Source: a virus. From it: a stretch of DNA of 21,159 bases. Made by a program: the position numbers and the translations under genes. Each line of letters starts with the position of its first letter. Position 1 is the stretch's first letter. The stretch is taken from IMG/VR virus record IMGVR_UViG_3300045738_000776, positions 1 through 21,159 of that record, one strand, 5' to 3'. The notes under the pieces were generated by a model. It made no database searches. It was not told the origin of the DNA and saw only the letters and a program-made list of their open reading frames with translations. Positions 1 through 8,189 of this stretch are shown one piece after another.

Positions 1-2838
1 ATCTACTAAAGCAAATGGACTAGAACTTAATGGAATGTTTTGAAATGGTGAATTTAAAAAGTGATGTTGATATACTTTTCTCTGTTTATCAACTCCAATA
101 GTATGACCTTCTTCATGATATAAAGTAATAGGATGACTTGCTGCTGCCTCTGTTTGATCACTTGGAATCTGAATTGAACCTTGTCTCCATTTCGATTCAA
201 ACGCATCTACACTAACTTCACCTGTATTTGGATCTATAATACCAACAGACCTAAACGGACTTATATCTAATGACATATGTGAAAACGGTGGATTGAAATA
301 AAAATTAGTTGATGGAGATTTACCAAACGCTGTATAAAATTTACTATCTTCCATATCTGTATAATCCATATTTACACTTGTACGAAATCGACTGTGAATT
401 GCTCCTTGAATATCTCCACTTACAATATGAATTGAACCGCCTTTCCAAGGCTGAGTAGCTCCCGTTTCATCAAATAAATCAGTACCTACTGTTATCGGTG
501 TAAATGGTGAAGTTAAAAAATGATGTTGATATACTTCTCTCGTTTTAGTGGCTTCAGGAAATGTCATATCTCCCCAAGGTGTCGCTGGAGTAAAAGCAGT
601 TCCAAAAAGAGAAGATTGTGGCGTATCTGTATTAATAGGTGAATTACCTGCCCAAATTAAATCTGTATCTTCATAAACATCTTGTATTAAACTTCTATAA
701 TATTCTATAACTGGTGGAAGTGTAATTATATCTATATATCTATGGTCATCAGCATCATACCAACCCAAATTTCCAAATAGTGGTGATCCAAGTCCAAGTT
801 GAGTATCAAATGTATAATCAGTTGAAATATTATGTGTTATTTGTGTTCCTTCAAATAATGGAATTCCACTTGTTTCACCAGGTGGTAAAGTATTTCCTTC
901 TAACTGTGGAACTTGATATGTTCCATCAGCTGCTCTATAAATCGAACTTCTTGGTGTTATTGGAACTAAACTGCCATAATAAGAAACACCACCACCAAGT
1001 ACAGCGGCTGCACTAACATCACTTGGAATATGAATTGAACCACCTTTCCATCCGAATGCAGTTTCAAATATAGGTGATCCATCTCCATTTTGTTCTTCCG
1101 TTTCATATTCATATAAAAATGGAGTTTGATTTAACGATAAATGAGTAAATGGTGGATTGAAATAAAAATTAGTTGATGGAGATTTACCAAACGCTGTATA
1201 AAATTTGGAATTTTCCAGCTCAAGTGTATGAAAAATATCAGTTGAATGTGCTATTCCATAATCACCCCAATTTCCAGTATTGGGTTGAAATTGACTTGTA
1301 TAACCTATTAATGGAAGAGTTAAATAATCACTTCCATGTGCATTTGCCACCTCTGGAGTATCATCAAATAATACTGTCGTAAATTCTTCGGGTCCTGTTG
1401 ATGTATGTTGTGGTATTACATAAGGTAAACCAGTTCCAAATTCAAATGGATTAAAATTTGGTGATGTCAGTCCAATTTTACCAAGTCCTGCACTACCACG
1501 AGTAAATGTTTTAAATGTAGGATGTGATTGGTGCGGATGATCTGTAATATACATATCACCACGATCAAACCCACTATCAATATCAGTTTGTAAATCTTCT
1601 GCAGAAAACTGACTTGTATAATTTGCTAATGGTGTAGTGAAAAAATCACTTCCATGTGCATTTTCTGCTATAGGTGTATCATCGAATGATTCTATCGTAA
1701 ATTCAGTGGGTCCACTTGAATCGTGTTGTGGTATTACATATGGAATATCATCTTCAAAAGTCCAAGGATCAAAGTTAGGTGAAGTTAAATCTATTCTACC
1801 AAGTCCTGCACTACCTTGTGTAAATGTTTTAAATGTAGGATGTGACTGATGTGGATGATCTATAATATACATATCACCACGATTAAATCCACTATCAATG
1901 TCAGTTTGTAAATCTTCTGCAGAAAACTGACTTAAATAATTTTCAAGTGGAACTGTCATAAAATCACTTCCATGTGCATTTTCTGCTATAGGTGTATTAT
2001 CGAATACTTGTGCTGATATAGGTGAAGTTGTGGGACCAGTTGTAGTTACTTCTGGAATAGCATAAGGAATATCTGATAAAAATACATCTTCTCCAAAATA
2101 AGGTGAATCGAATGTTATTCTTCCAAGTCCTGCACTACCACGAGTGAATATACTATATTCTGGGGTAGATGGTTCATCAATATTAGCAATATACATATCA
2201 CCACGACTAAATCCTGATATATGAAATTCTGTTCCGTAACTTGAATGTAGTTGTTCTGAATCCGTGTATTGTGAACTTATAATTCCATCTACACTATTAA
2301 ATTGGCTACCCAAAAGAACATCATATCGAGAATAGTCAATTGTAAATGATGGAGATAATCCAACCGCTGGTATTGTATGTCTTAATGTATCTAAACTTAA
2401 TATAGGTATATCACTTCCTTCCGATGTGGGTGCTAATAATGAATCAATCACCATATTCTTAGTAAACCCTAATGGTAAAGTATTAGGACCCCAAGTTCCT
2501 TGTATTCCACTAAAATAATCAGTTGTAGGAACATCGTTTTCTATTCCTAATGAAACACCATTAGACATTGGATATGCATAACCTTCTTCTGTTATACCAA
2601 TAAACTGTGAATTATCTTTACTAATAAAAAATTTAGTAAATCCTTGAGCATTTACATTAGAAAAGAAATCTACAGCGGAAGTTATTTGACCAAAAGCAGA
2701 TTCCATTTGTTCTGTTTGTGAAGAAACATTTTCAGCAGGATTATGTCTACCACTTAATGCAGAAGTACTTGAACCAACCTTTGCATAGTTAGTCCATTTA
2801 AAATTACTTAAATCTTGTGTTAATTCTACTAATCCCAT
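1..2838 (-). CDS. Large repeat-built virion protein, 3' end beyond the window
   Basis: Reading the minus strand from the ATG at 2838-2836, the frame is open for 946 codons to base 1 with no stop, so the C-terminus lies outside the window. The start is supported by AGGATAGG about seven bases upstream and by its position 19 bases after the tape measure stop. Residues 1-205 are a non-repetitive N-terminal region. Residues about 207-518 are three tandem repeats of 106-108 residues, each with an SGFxRGDMYI segment, a GSAGLG turn and an HGSD segment. Residues 540 onward reuse shorter modules: KFYTAFGKSPSTNFYFNPPF twice, a GGSIHI-like segment three times, and VYQHHFL twice. No signal peptide, membrane segment or catalytic motif is visible. 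I do not recognise the family. Its place just after the tape measure suggests a baseplate or tail-tip structural protein, which is inference. The many aromatic and Gly/Ser/Thr residues fit a beta-rich virion protein. Confidence 0.88.
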   Translation of the reverse strand, partial: MGLVELTQDLSNFKWTNYAKVGSSTSALSGRHNPAENVSSQTEQMESAFGQITSAVDFFSNVNAQGFTKFFISKDNSQFIGITEEGYAYPMSNGVSLGIENDVPTTDYFSGIQGTWGPNTLPLGFTKNMVIDSLLAPTSEGSDIPILSLDTLRHTIPAVGLSPSFTIDYSRYDVLLGSQFNSVDGIISSQYTDSEQLHSSYGTEFHISGFSRGDMYIANIDEPSTPEYSIFTRGSAGLGRITFDSPYFGEDVFLSDIPYAIPEVTTTGPTTSPISAQVFDNTPIAENAHGSDFMTVPLENYLSQFSAEDLQTDIDSGFNRGDMYIIDHPHQSHPTFKTFTQGSAGLGRIDLTSPNFDPWTFEDDIPYVIPQHDSSGPTEFTIESFDDTPIAENAHGSDFFTTPLANYTSQFSAEDLQTDIDSGFDRGDMYITDHPHQSHPTFKTFTRGSAGLGKIGLTSPNFNPFEFGTGLPYVIPQHTSTGPEEFTTVLFDDTPEVANAHGSDYLTLPLIGYTSQFQPNTGNWGDYGIAHSTDIFHTLELENSKFYTAFGKSPSTNFYFNPPFTHLSLNQTPFLYEYETEEQNGDGSPIFETAFGWKGGSIHIPSDVSAAAVLGGGVSYYGSLVPITPRSSIYRAADGTYQVPQLEGNTLPPGETSGIPLFEGTQITHNISTDYTFDTQLGLGSPLFGNLGWYDADDHRYIDIITLPPVIEYYRSLIQDVYEDTDLIWAGNSPINTDTPQSSLFGTAFTPATPWGDMTFPEATKTREVYQHHFLTSPFTPITVGTDLFDETGATQPWKGGSIHIVSGDIQGAIHSRFRTSVNMDYTDMEDSKFYTAFGKSPSTNFYFNPPFSHMSLDISPFRSVGIIDPNTGEVSVDAFESKWRQGSIQIPSDQTEAAASHPITLYHEEGHTIGVDKQRKVYQHHFLNSPFQNIPLSSSPFALVD
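287..342 (-). repeat. 56-bp exact direct repeat, copy 2 in gene order
   Basis: These 56 bases are identical to 1151-1206 and encode the KFYTAFGKSPSTNFYFNPPF module near residue 840 of the left-edge protein. Exact DNA identity between copies 864 bases apart (288 codons) suggests recent duplication or gene conversion, since synonymous positions have not drifted. Confidence 0.9.
1151..1206 (-). repeat. 56-bp exact direct repeat, copy 1 in gene order
   Basis: Identical to 287-342. It encodes the same KFYTAFGKSPSTNFYFNPPF module at about residues 545-563 of the left-edge protein. Confidence 0.9.
1285..2217 (-). repeat. Three tandem 106-108-codon repeats within the left-edge gene
   Basis: The codons for RGDMYI recur at 2205-2191, 1881-1867 and 1563-1549 (minus strand), giving periods of 324 and 318 bases, both whole codons. 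Copies two and three are nearly identical over long stretches (DHPHQSHPTFKTFT, GSAGLG, PYVIPQH). The first copy is clearly diverged. The pattern indicates unit duplication with frame maintained. Confidence 0.9.
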
Positions 2839-2857
2839 TATCCTATCCTAAACTCCT

Positions 2858-5800
2858 TTATTGTTGACTCAATTTGGTAATTGCTCCTCGTAATACTGTT
2901 CTCATTTCTATAATTTCATCTACCACCGAATCCAATTTTTTATTTGTCTTTGTCATATCCATATTTATAACTGGTGCTTCTACATTAACTCTTTCTCTTT
3001 CTACAACACCAATCAGTCTACCAACATTTGTAATTGTTCCTTGTATTGCTCCACCAACAGTATTTATTACTCCCACTGCTAATGATCCCATTGTTGCTTT
3101 ACTAACTCTATTTGCTGAATCTGCAAGACTGTTAAAAGCAAGTGCTAATTGAAATGTTGGACCAACAAGTTTATTAACATCCCGCATTCCTTTTGATAAA
3201 TCTTTCATTGCAATTGCTGCCATCTTTAATCCAGGAGCCATAGCGGCAAATCTTTCAAATTTCCTTACTGGATCTCCACCAAAAAATTTACCAATTCCAG
3301 AAGCAATACCACCCAGTAAACTACCTCCACCAAATAAAAGTAATGCCCCCCCAATTGCTGCTATTCCAGCTGCTGTACCTAATAATGCACCACCACCAAT
3401 TGCGCCAAGTCTTTCAAAGGACGGAGTAAAAGTTTCCAAGTTAGGAGTTATCGCTGCCATTGCCGCGGACATAATCATTAAAGCTATAGCAAACGGAACC
3501 ATTGCAACAGATATCAATGTTAATGCAATTGCTCCAAGAAAAATAAAAGGAATCATCAGTCCCAAAGCACTAAAAGCCAATCCAAGACTTATAATAGCTA
3601 AAACACCTTTGGAAACTTGTTCAAAATCAATTCCAGTAAATAATTTTATTGCAGGTACAAATACCATAAGTGCCAAAGACAATCCTAATAATGCTAATGC
3701 ACCAAGACCAATAGCCGCGGGTATAGGTGGGATACCCATAATTCCTACAGCTATAGCAAATCCTGCTAATGCAATTCCACCCTTCAGAACTTGTTCAAAA
3801 TCAATTCCTGTAAAAAATGTTAATGCATATGCAAATATTCCAAGTGTTATACCCAACAACCCAAGAACAAGAGCACCTTTAGCAACTGTCCCTGTACCCA
3901 TTGCTGTTAATCCACTTGCTAATCCTATCAGTCCCATTCCAGCGGCCCCTCCACCAAAAGCCATAAATAATAAAAATGGTATACCCAATAATGCTGGAAT
4001 TGCCGCTATTCCAAACAAACCAAGATTCAAAGATCCTATAGCAACTGTCCCTGTACCCATTGCTGTTAATCCAGCAGCAAGACCCATAAGACCTCCTCCG
4101 CCAGTAGGAGCATCAAGAGCATTTTTAGCAATTGTTGTTGTAACAAATGAAGCTGCCAATACCCCCAGCTGGATCACTGATTTTGCTACCCAAGCAAGTA
4201 TTCCTAATTTATTTAATGCCCATACTCCAACCAATGCCACAGCAATTTCTTTATTTTCAGCTAATTTCTGAACCATTCCTCCGATAAATCCTGCAATTGC
4301 AATTACAAGCTCTTTTACCTTTTTAAAATTTGGATCCCACCATTCCTTAATGCCTTTAACTATTGTAAAAACTCCATCAGCAAGACCCTCTACTAAAGGA
4401 AAAACTACATCTCGAATCGTTTGTAATATACCCTTACTCATTTCAAAACCAGAACTTAAGTCCATAGAAATACCAAACATTTCGAGTAATTTTTTAACCA
4501 TCGGTGCTACAAATTTAGAATATGCAGTTCTAAAAACACCAACAATTGCACCCCATGTTTTTTGCATAGATTCACTAGCAGCTTGAGCATCTTCCATCTC
4601 TTTTGTTTGAGCTGGACCCATCCTATTAAGTTTTTCTTGAGCAGATACCATACCAGCTAAATCAGTAACACTTAAACCAAATGCTGCAGCTAATTTCTTT
4701 CTCTGTAAAAAATTCATTCTATTGAATTGAGCTTCACTACCAACCTGTTTTATGATCTCTTTCTGCATTCCAACAAAATCACCTGCCATTGCTAATTGTC
4801 GAGCTCTATCTGTATTGATTTGTCTACCTAACATCATGGAAGCTTCCATTGTAGCTGCAACAGAACTTTCAAAATCTAATAATGATTCTGCAGCACCACT
4901 AATAGTAGACATACTCATTCCTAATTTCTTTGCAAATCCGGCTACTTGTATAATATTCTTTCCACCCATTCTCATATGAGTTGCAAAAAAGTCTGTATCA
5001 CTCGCTACTTCTTCCATAACCTTTCCAACTGGAATACCAAGTTCTTGAAGTGATTCCATCTCTGCGCCCATATTAGCCAATAAAACATCCTTAGTTGAAC
5101 TGGAGGTAGCTTCCATTAATTCTGCAATAGATGCTGCTGAACTTGCTGCAATCCCATAATTTCTTTCTAAGTCCGTTACTATTTGAACAGATTTTATTGT
5201 TTCTCTATTTACAACACCCCACTCCTCTACAAGTGAAGATGCTCTCGCTGACGTGTCTTCTAAACTTTCACCATACATAAAACCACCAGCGGCTGCTTCA
5301 CGAGTTGCCATTCCTAAATTTACAGCATGTCCAAACCCCACTCCAAGTTCTTTTTGCATTTGTACTGCACCCTTTACTACTCCAACAAAAGCTTTAGCTA
5401 TTGAAGCAATTACTAGTACTATACCACTCAAGAATCCTATCCCAAGAATTTTTGCTAGCATTTTTCCACCCGATTTGAAATGTTTACCCATTTTCTTTAT
5501 CCACCCTTTACCCGCTTTATCTCCGCCCTCATCTCCAATATCTTCTCCCTTAACCAGACTATCCTCTGCTTTTTCTGTAACCTCTTTAGTTTTATCTACC
5601 GCTCCTGATTTTCCATCTTCATATCCTTCAGTGTATTGTTTTCCCATATCATATCCTGCTGGATAACCTTCTTTCTTTTCTAACTCTTTTTGCTTATCGC
5701 CAGCCTCTTTAGATTTATCATCTGATTCTGTTTGTTCACCTTCTTTTGGTGTTTCAGCATCTTTAGATTTATTCCCAATAAACCCGGTAATGTTACCTCC

Positions 5801-6670
5801 CCATTCCTTCATTTTTGTCACAAAACCCTTCGACATCTTTTCTCCCAACTTATCAATACCTATAAAATCTGCAAGAAGGCCTCCCATAGGCAGTTTTCTA
5901 ACTATTTCATCAAGTTTCTCAAAGGGTTTTGCCAATTGTTTTGTTACTGCCACAGTTTTTTTATGAATTAAGAGATTTTTATCATTCTCTGCTTGTGCTG
6001 CCTGAAGGTTTTTTACAGTAGCTTTATATCGATTCAATTCATTTGCATCGGCGGCCTTAGACGCTAAATTCTTCGCATTGGCTATTTGTTTTGTAAGATT
6101 AAAACTTTGAAATTCTTCAGTTCCTATATTCGCATGTTGTTCGTATATACTTTCCATAATCGGAAGAGAATTCACCAAACTCATATGCTTTTTCTTATCG
6201 AAAGCACTCATATTTTTCATATCTTTTGCCAATACAAGTGACATGGACATCCAAGTCCCACCCAAAGCATTAACTTCTGCAAGTCCTTTTCCTCTTTCTT
6301 TTAACGAATCAACAATTGACTTACCGAGATCAGCTGTCCGTTTTATTGCAGCTTCATGCTCTTCTTCTTTCTTTATCGCTTCATCAATCCTTGCTAATTC
6401 TTCATTATCAGTTTTCTCTTTTTCAGCTGTATCTTTCTTGGCTTGAGCTTCTTTCTTTTTAGTTCTGGATTCTTCTCGCGCTCGTTGTTTCTCCCAGCGT
6501 TTAACTTCACCGTCATGGTCCTTTTTCCTCCGAGCTGATGCTGCACTTTCCCTTGCATACTTCTTCTTATCCATTTTATCGGCATTTGCATCTAACCAAA
6601 GCTGACGTTTCTCTTCTTTTTTAGCTTCCTGTGCAGCAAAATCTGCTTGCTTTTTTGTTATATAAGCCAT
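2858..6670 (-). CDS. Tail tape measure protein
   Basis: The protein has 1270 residues and the architecture of a tape measure. Residues 1-110 are a K/E/A-rich helical segment. Residues about 290-385 are charged and low in complexity. A hydrophobic segment near 410-432 could be a membrane helix. Residues about 457-690 are an alanine-rich helical core, and 790-1075 are strongly hydrophobic with internal repeats (LTAMGTGTVA near 866 and 919; TGIDFEQV near 955 and 1013). Residues 1238-1270 form a short C-terminal coiled coil. Tape measures set tail length, occupy the tube lumen, and can insert into the host membrane during ejection. At roughly 0.15 nm per residue, a value from known tape measures, the upper estimate is about 190 nm. 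The start ATG at 6670 has only a weak AGAG site. Function is inferred from size, composition and neighbours (tube, sheath, gp26-like protein) rather than from a recognised domain. Confidence 0.85.
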   Translation of the reverse strand: MAYITKKQADFAAQEAKKEEKRQLWLDANADKMDKKKYARESAASARRKKDHDGEVKRWEKQRAREESRTKKKEAQAKKDTAEKEKTDNEELARIDEAIKKEEEHEAAIKRTADLGKSIVDSLKERGKGLAEVNALGGTWMSMSLVLAKDMKNMSAFDKKKHMSLVNSLPIMESIYEQHANIGTEEFQSFNLTKQIANAKNLASKAADANELNRYKATVKNLQAAQAENDKNLLIHKKTVAVTKQLAKPFEKLDEIVRKLPMGGLLADFIGIDKLGEKMSKGFVTKMKEWGGNITGFIGNKSKDAETPKEGEQTESDDKSKEAGDKQKELEKKEGYPAGYDMGKQYTEGYEDGKSGAVDKTKEVTEKAEDSLVKGEDIGDEGGDKAGKGWIKKMGKHFKSGGKMLAKILGIGFLSGIVLVIASIAKAFVGVVKGAVQMQKELGVGFGHAVNLGMATREAAAGGFMYGESLEDTSARASSLVEEWGVVNRETIKSVQIVTDLERNYGIAASSAASIAELMEATSSSTKDVLLANMGAEMESLQELGIPVGKVMEEVASDTDFFATHMRMGGKNIIQVAGFAKKLGMSMSTISGAAESLLDFESSVAATMEASMMLGRQINTDRARQLAMAGDFVGMQKEIIKQVGSEAQFNRMNFLQRKKLAAAFGLSVTDLAGMVSAQEKLNRMGPAQTKEMEDAQAASESMQKTWGAIVGVFRTAYSKFVAPMVKKLLEMFGISMDLSSGFEMSKGILQTIRDVVFPLVEGLADGVFTIVKGIKEWWDPNFKKVKELVIAIAGFIGGMVQKLAENKEIAVALVGVWALNKLGILAWVAKSVIQLGVLAASFVTTTIAKNALDAPTGGGGLMGLAAGLTAMGTGTVAIGSLNLGLFGIAAIPALLGIPFLLFMAFGGGAAGMGLIGLASGLTAMGTGTVAKGALVLGLLGITLGIFAYALTFFTGIDFEQVLKGGIALAGFAIAVGIMGIPPIPAAIGLGALALLGLSLALMVFVPAIKLFTGIDFEQVSKGVLAIISLGLAFSALGLMIPFIFLGAIALTLISVAMVPFAIALMIMSAAMAAITPNLETFTPSFERLGAIGGGALLGTAAGIAAIGGALLLFGGGSLLGGIASGIGKFFGGDPVRKFERFAAMAPGLKMAAIAMKDLSKGMRDVNKLVGPTFQLALAFNSLADSANRVSKATMGSLAVGVINTVGGAIQGTITNVGRLIGVVERERVNVEAPVINMDMTKTNKKLDSVVDEIIEMRTVLRGAITKLSQQ
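3882..4073 (-). repeat. Exact 33-bp repeat pair in the hydrophobic part of the tape measure gene
   Basis: Bases 3882-3914 and 4041-4073 are identical and encode GLTAMGTGTVA. A second pair, 3614-3634 and 3788-3808, matches over 21 bases and encodes part of TGIDFEQV. These mark internal duplication in the hydrophobic segment of the tape measure. Confidence 0.85.
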
Positions 6671-6785
6671 ATATTTAATTACTCTGTTTTAGATTATGTC
6701 TTACCATAATTATATTAACTCTTTTAGATTGTATTGCTGATTTTGAAATGAATAAATGATTCTTAAATAAGAATGATATTATAAT

Positions 6786-7019
6786 CTAATACCCATACTT
6801 TTTAAGAAGCTTTCTAAGTTCAGGATCGTTTTTTTTACTTTTTTGGATGTGGTCACGCATATCATCATAAATATCATCTGCATCTTTAGTAAGTTTTTGT
6901 AACACTGGATCAAATTTTAATACTTTAATAACTCTCTTGGCTTGTCCTTTTCCTATAGCAGAAAAAATTCCTCCAAAAAGTTTATCCAGTACTCCTTCCT
7001 TAATAATGTATCTTGGCAT
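6786..7019 (-). CDS. Small basic protein of 77 aa, function unknown
   Basis: The protein is short, soluble and lysine-rich: an N-terminal PRYIIKEGVLDKLFGGIF segment followed by predicted helices (about residues 20-75) ending in LLKKYGY. The ATG at 7019 follows GGAG by eight bases. It lies between the gp26-like gene and the tape measure gene and is read in the same direction. I do not recognise a named family. The position suggests a small tail-assembly factor or tape-measure partner, which is inference. A 115-base gap separates it from the tape measure start. That gap holds only a weak 6-bp AT hairpin (around 6760-6775) and no credible gene. Confidence 0.7.
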   Translation of the reverse strand: MPRYIIKEGVLDKLFGGIFSAIGKGQAKRVIKVLKFDPVLQKLTKDADDIYDDMRDHIQKSKKNDPELRKLLKKYGY

Positions 7020-7048
7020 TTATGATCTCCATATATTATAAATAAAAC

Positions 7049-7070
7049 TATCGAATAGACTCATTCGATA
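7049..7070 (-). terminator. Hairpin after the frameshift frame: terminator or 5' stem-loop
   Basis: TATCGAAT and ATTCGATA form a perfect 8-bp stem around a six-base loop. On the minus strand it is followed by GTTTTATTTAT, a T-rich tail, and it lies 17 bases after the stop at 7087, as expected for an intrinsic terminator. It also directly abuts an ATATTTAT motif (7071-7078) that may be a promoter, so it could instead be a stem at the 5' end of the mRNA for the 77-aa gene. Confidence 0.5.
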
Positions 7071-7086
7071 ATAAATATAAGATTGT

Positions 7087-7326
7087 TTACTTTTTGACGT
7101 GCGGGGGCCTCTGAATAGAAGAAGATTTTTTGGATGCTTTATCATGAGCAGCTTTCTCTTCTTTATATGATTTTTCTAGTTGTTTTATGTAAAAACGCCG
7201 AATGAATATCGGCATAGTATACACCTCTGAATGTGTAAAACCACCTTTACCATAAAAGCAAAGTTGATATATTTCAGTGTGTATTGTAGGTCTATCTTCT
7301 GGCTGTAGGCCAAAAAAACTGTACGG
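7087..7326 (-). CDS. Start-less overlapping frame, predicted C-terminal extension of the gp26-like protein made by +1 frameshift
   Basis: After a TGA at 7329-7327 this frame stays open for 79 codons to a TAA at 7089-7087. It has no ATG in its first 37 codons and overlaps the end of the gp26-like gene by 35 bases. The protein looks real: after the overlap come a GLQPEDRPTIHTEIY stretch, an FYGKGGFTHSEVYTMP segment, IRRFYIKQLEKS and a charged lysine-rich tail. From memory this resembles the C-terminal part of gp26/gp51-type tail proteins that are a single frame in other T4-like phages. Relative to the upstream gene it is in the +1 (equivalently -2) frame, and both frames cross a T7 run, so slippage would give a fusion of about 328 aa. 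An internal ATG at 7215 with AGAGG eight bases upstream could also yield a 42-aa product. A homopolymer sequencing error is the main alternative. Confidence 0.65.
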   Translation of the reverse strand, partial: PYSFFGLQPEDRPTIHTEIYQLCFYGKGGFTHSEVYTMPIFIRRFYIKQLEKSYKEEKAAHDKASKKSSSIQRPPHVKK

Positions 7327-8074
7327 TCATGGGGACCGTTATCTCCTCATCATAGTTACAAAACTCACACGTAAATATATAAGTCATATCTACATCAGGA
7401 GTTATATTCCCTAGATGTTCTCGAAAGGCCATTGAATCTCTTGATAAAAATTCATTTTCTACAAAACTATTAACTTTAGTTCTATCTGTATCACCTTCAA
7501 CGGACAAAAGTGCCTTTTTTAACCGTGTAGTAACTTCAGATTCTACTGATGATTTAGCTGAAATTTTCTTTAATGCTTTAAGTTCGTTATCAACCTCTCG
7601 TTCATCTCTTTGAGTAAGAAGTTTAAATGTGATTGTTCGTTTTGAAGATGGAAGTTTAAATTCAAATTCATTCAATCCATTTTTAAAAATTGAATGATCT
7701 ACTTTTCTATCTTTTAAAGTTGTTAAATCAATACTATCTTGATTTCTTTCACTGCAAGAAGGGCAATTTGTTTCAAATTCATAATTTTTTCCATATCCCA
7801 ATACTCTTGCAGATACCATTAATGCATTCTTATCTCCAATAAGAATATCATCTAAATTAATAGATTCGTCAACAACTAAAGATTCCAATAACTTATCAAT
7901 CACAATTCCTCTGCGAATAAGATTTGGGGATGTTAAAATATCTTCCTCTCTTGCTGTCATATATTTTATCTCAATCTCTCCTTTTGATAAAGACGATTCT
8001 TTTGAATATAATGCCCCTTTTGAAGGCAAACTTACAATCTCAGTTGGAAACTGAGCTTTTTGTTTATCAGGCAT
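7292..8074 (-). CDS. gp26/gp51-like tail or baseplate hub assembly protein with Zn ribbon
   Basis: The zero-frame product has 260 residues. Residues 1-30 are polar and include FPTEIVSLPSKG. The segment about 32-70 (EIEIKYMTAREEDILTSP) is the typical start of the T4 base-plate assembly family as I remember it. Cys104/Cys107 (CPSC) and Cys236/Cys239 (CEFC) make a four-cysteine zinc ribbon. The ATG at 8074 follows AAGGAG by eight bases. In T4, gp26 and gp51 are needed to build the baseplate hub. In many other phages, a protein in this location chaperones the tape measure and is extended by ribosomal frameshift. Here the last codons read F-F-W-P-T-A-R-R-stop across a run of seven T, and the +1 frame continues into a plausible C-terminal domain. 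The next gene leftward is the 77-aa protein and then the tape measure. Family assignment is from memory of sequence style. Confidence 0.72.
   Translation of the reverse strand: MPDKQKAQFPTEIVSLPSKGALYSKESSLSKGEIEIKYMTAREEDILTSPNLIRRGIVIDKLLESLVVDESINLDDILIGDKNALMVSARVLGYGKNYEFETNCPSCSERNQDSIDLTTLKDRKVDHSIFKNGLNEFEFKLPSSKRTITFKLLTQRDEREVDNELKALKKISAKSSVESEVTTRLKKALLSVEGDTDRTKVNSFVENEFLSRDSMAFREHLGNITPDVDMTYIFTCEFCNYDEEITVPMTVQFFWPTARR
7312..7318 (-). other. Predicted +1 frameshift site: T7 run ending TTT-TGG
   Basis: The minus strand reads CAG TTT TTT TGG CCT in the zero frame. A P-site Phe-tRNA on the second TTT can slip forward one base and still pair with TTT, with the single-codon, often slow, Trp TGG in the A-site. 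Decoding then resumes at GGC in the frame that is open to 7087. The zero-frame stop follows five codons after the TGG. The geometry suits +1 slippage better than -1, because the -1 frame does not give a family-like protein. Confidence 0.55.
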
Positions 8075-8142
8075 ATTTTGTCTCCTTATATTTTTATTGA
8101 ATAGTTTTTAATAATCTATACAATATAACCAATTATAAAACT

Positions 8143-8168
8143 AACTGGGGATATTTAAATCCCCAGTT
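8143..8168 (-). terminator. Intrinsic terminator after the 59-aa membrane protein
   Basis: AACTGGGGAT and ATCCCCAGTT form a perfect 10-bp stem with a six-base ATTTAA loop. On the minus strand it is followed by AGTTTTATAATT, a modest U tract. It lies 21 bases past the stop of the 59-aa gene and before the gp26-like start at 8074. Confidence 0.75.
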
Positions 8169-8189
8169 TAAATATTACTTACTGCGGAA

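Noticed and set aside
780-2020. Plus-strand open frames of 60-80 codons near the left edge
   Set aside because: They lie opposite the 946-codon minus-strand gene, have no ribosome sites and odd composition (His/Leu/Asn-rich), and are shadows.
1549-2205. RGD as an integrin-type adhesion motif in the left-edge protein
   Set aside because: The host is a bacterium and the triplet recurs simply because the whole unit is repeated; no reason to infer that role.
1-2838. Left region as a decayed pseudogene
   Set aside because: Codon-by-codon reading finds no stop in 946 codons. The lack of a complete frame is due only to the window edge.
3609-4271. Plus-strand open frame of 220 codons
   Set aside because: It lies entirely antisense to the hydrophobic part of the tape measure gene. 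Its Pro/Asn/Ile/Ala bias is what the complement of Gly/Leu/Ala codons gives.
6394-6591. Minus-strand 65-codon frame inside the tape measure gene
   Set aside because: It is out of frame with the tape measure N-terminus and its Lys/Arg/Asn content comes from the A-rich coding DNA; no ribosome site.
6759-6776. AT hairpin ATTCTT/AAGAAT as terminator before the tape measure gene
   Set aside because: Only six A/T-dominated pairs with no clear U tract; too weak to claim.
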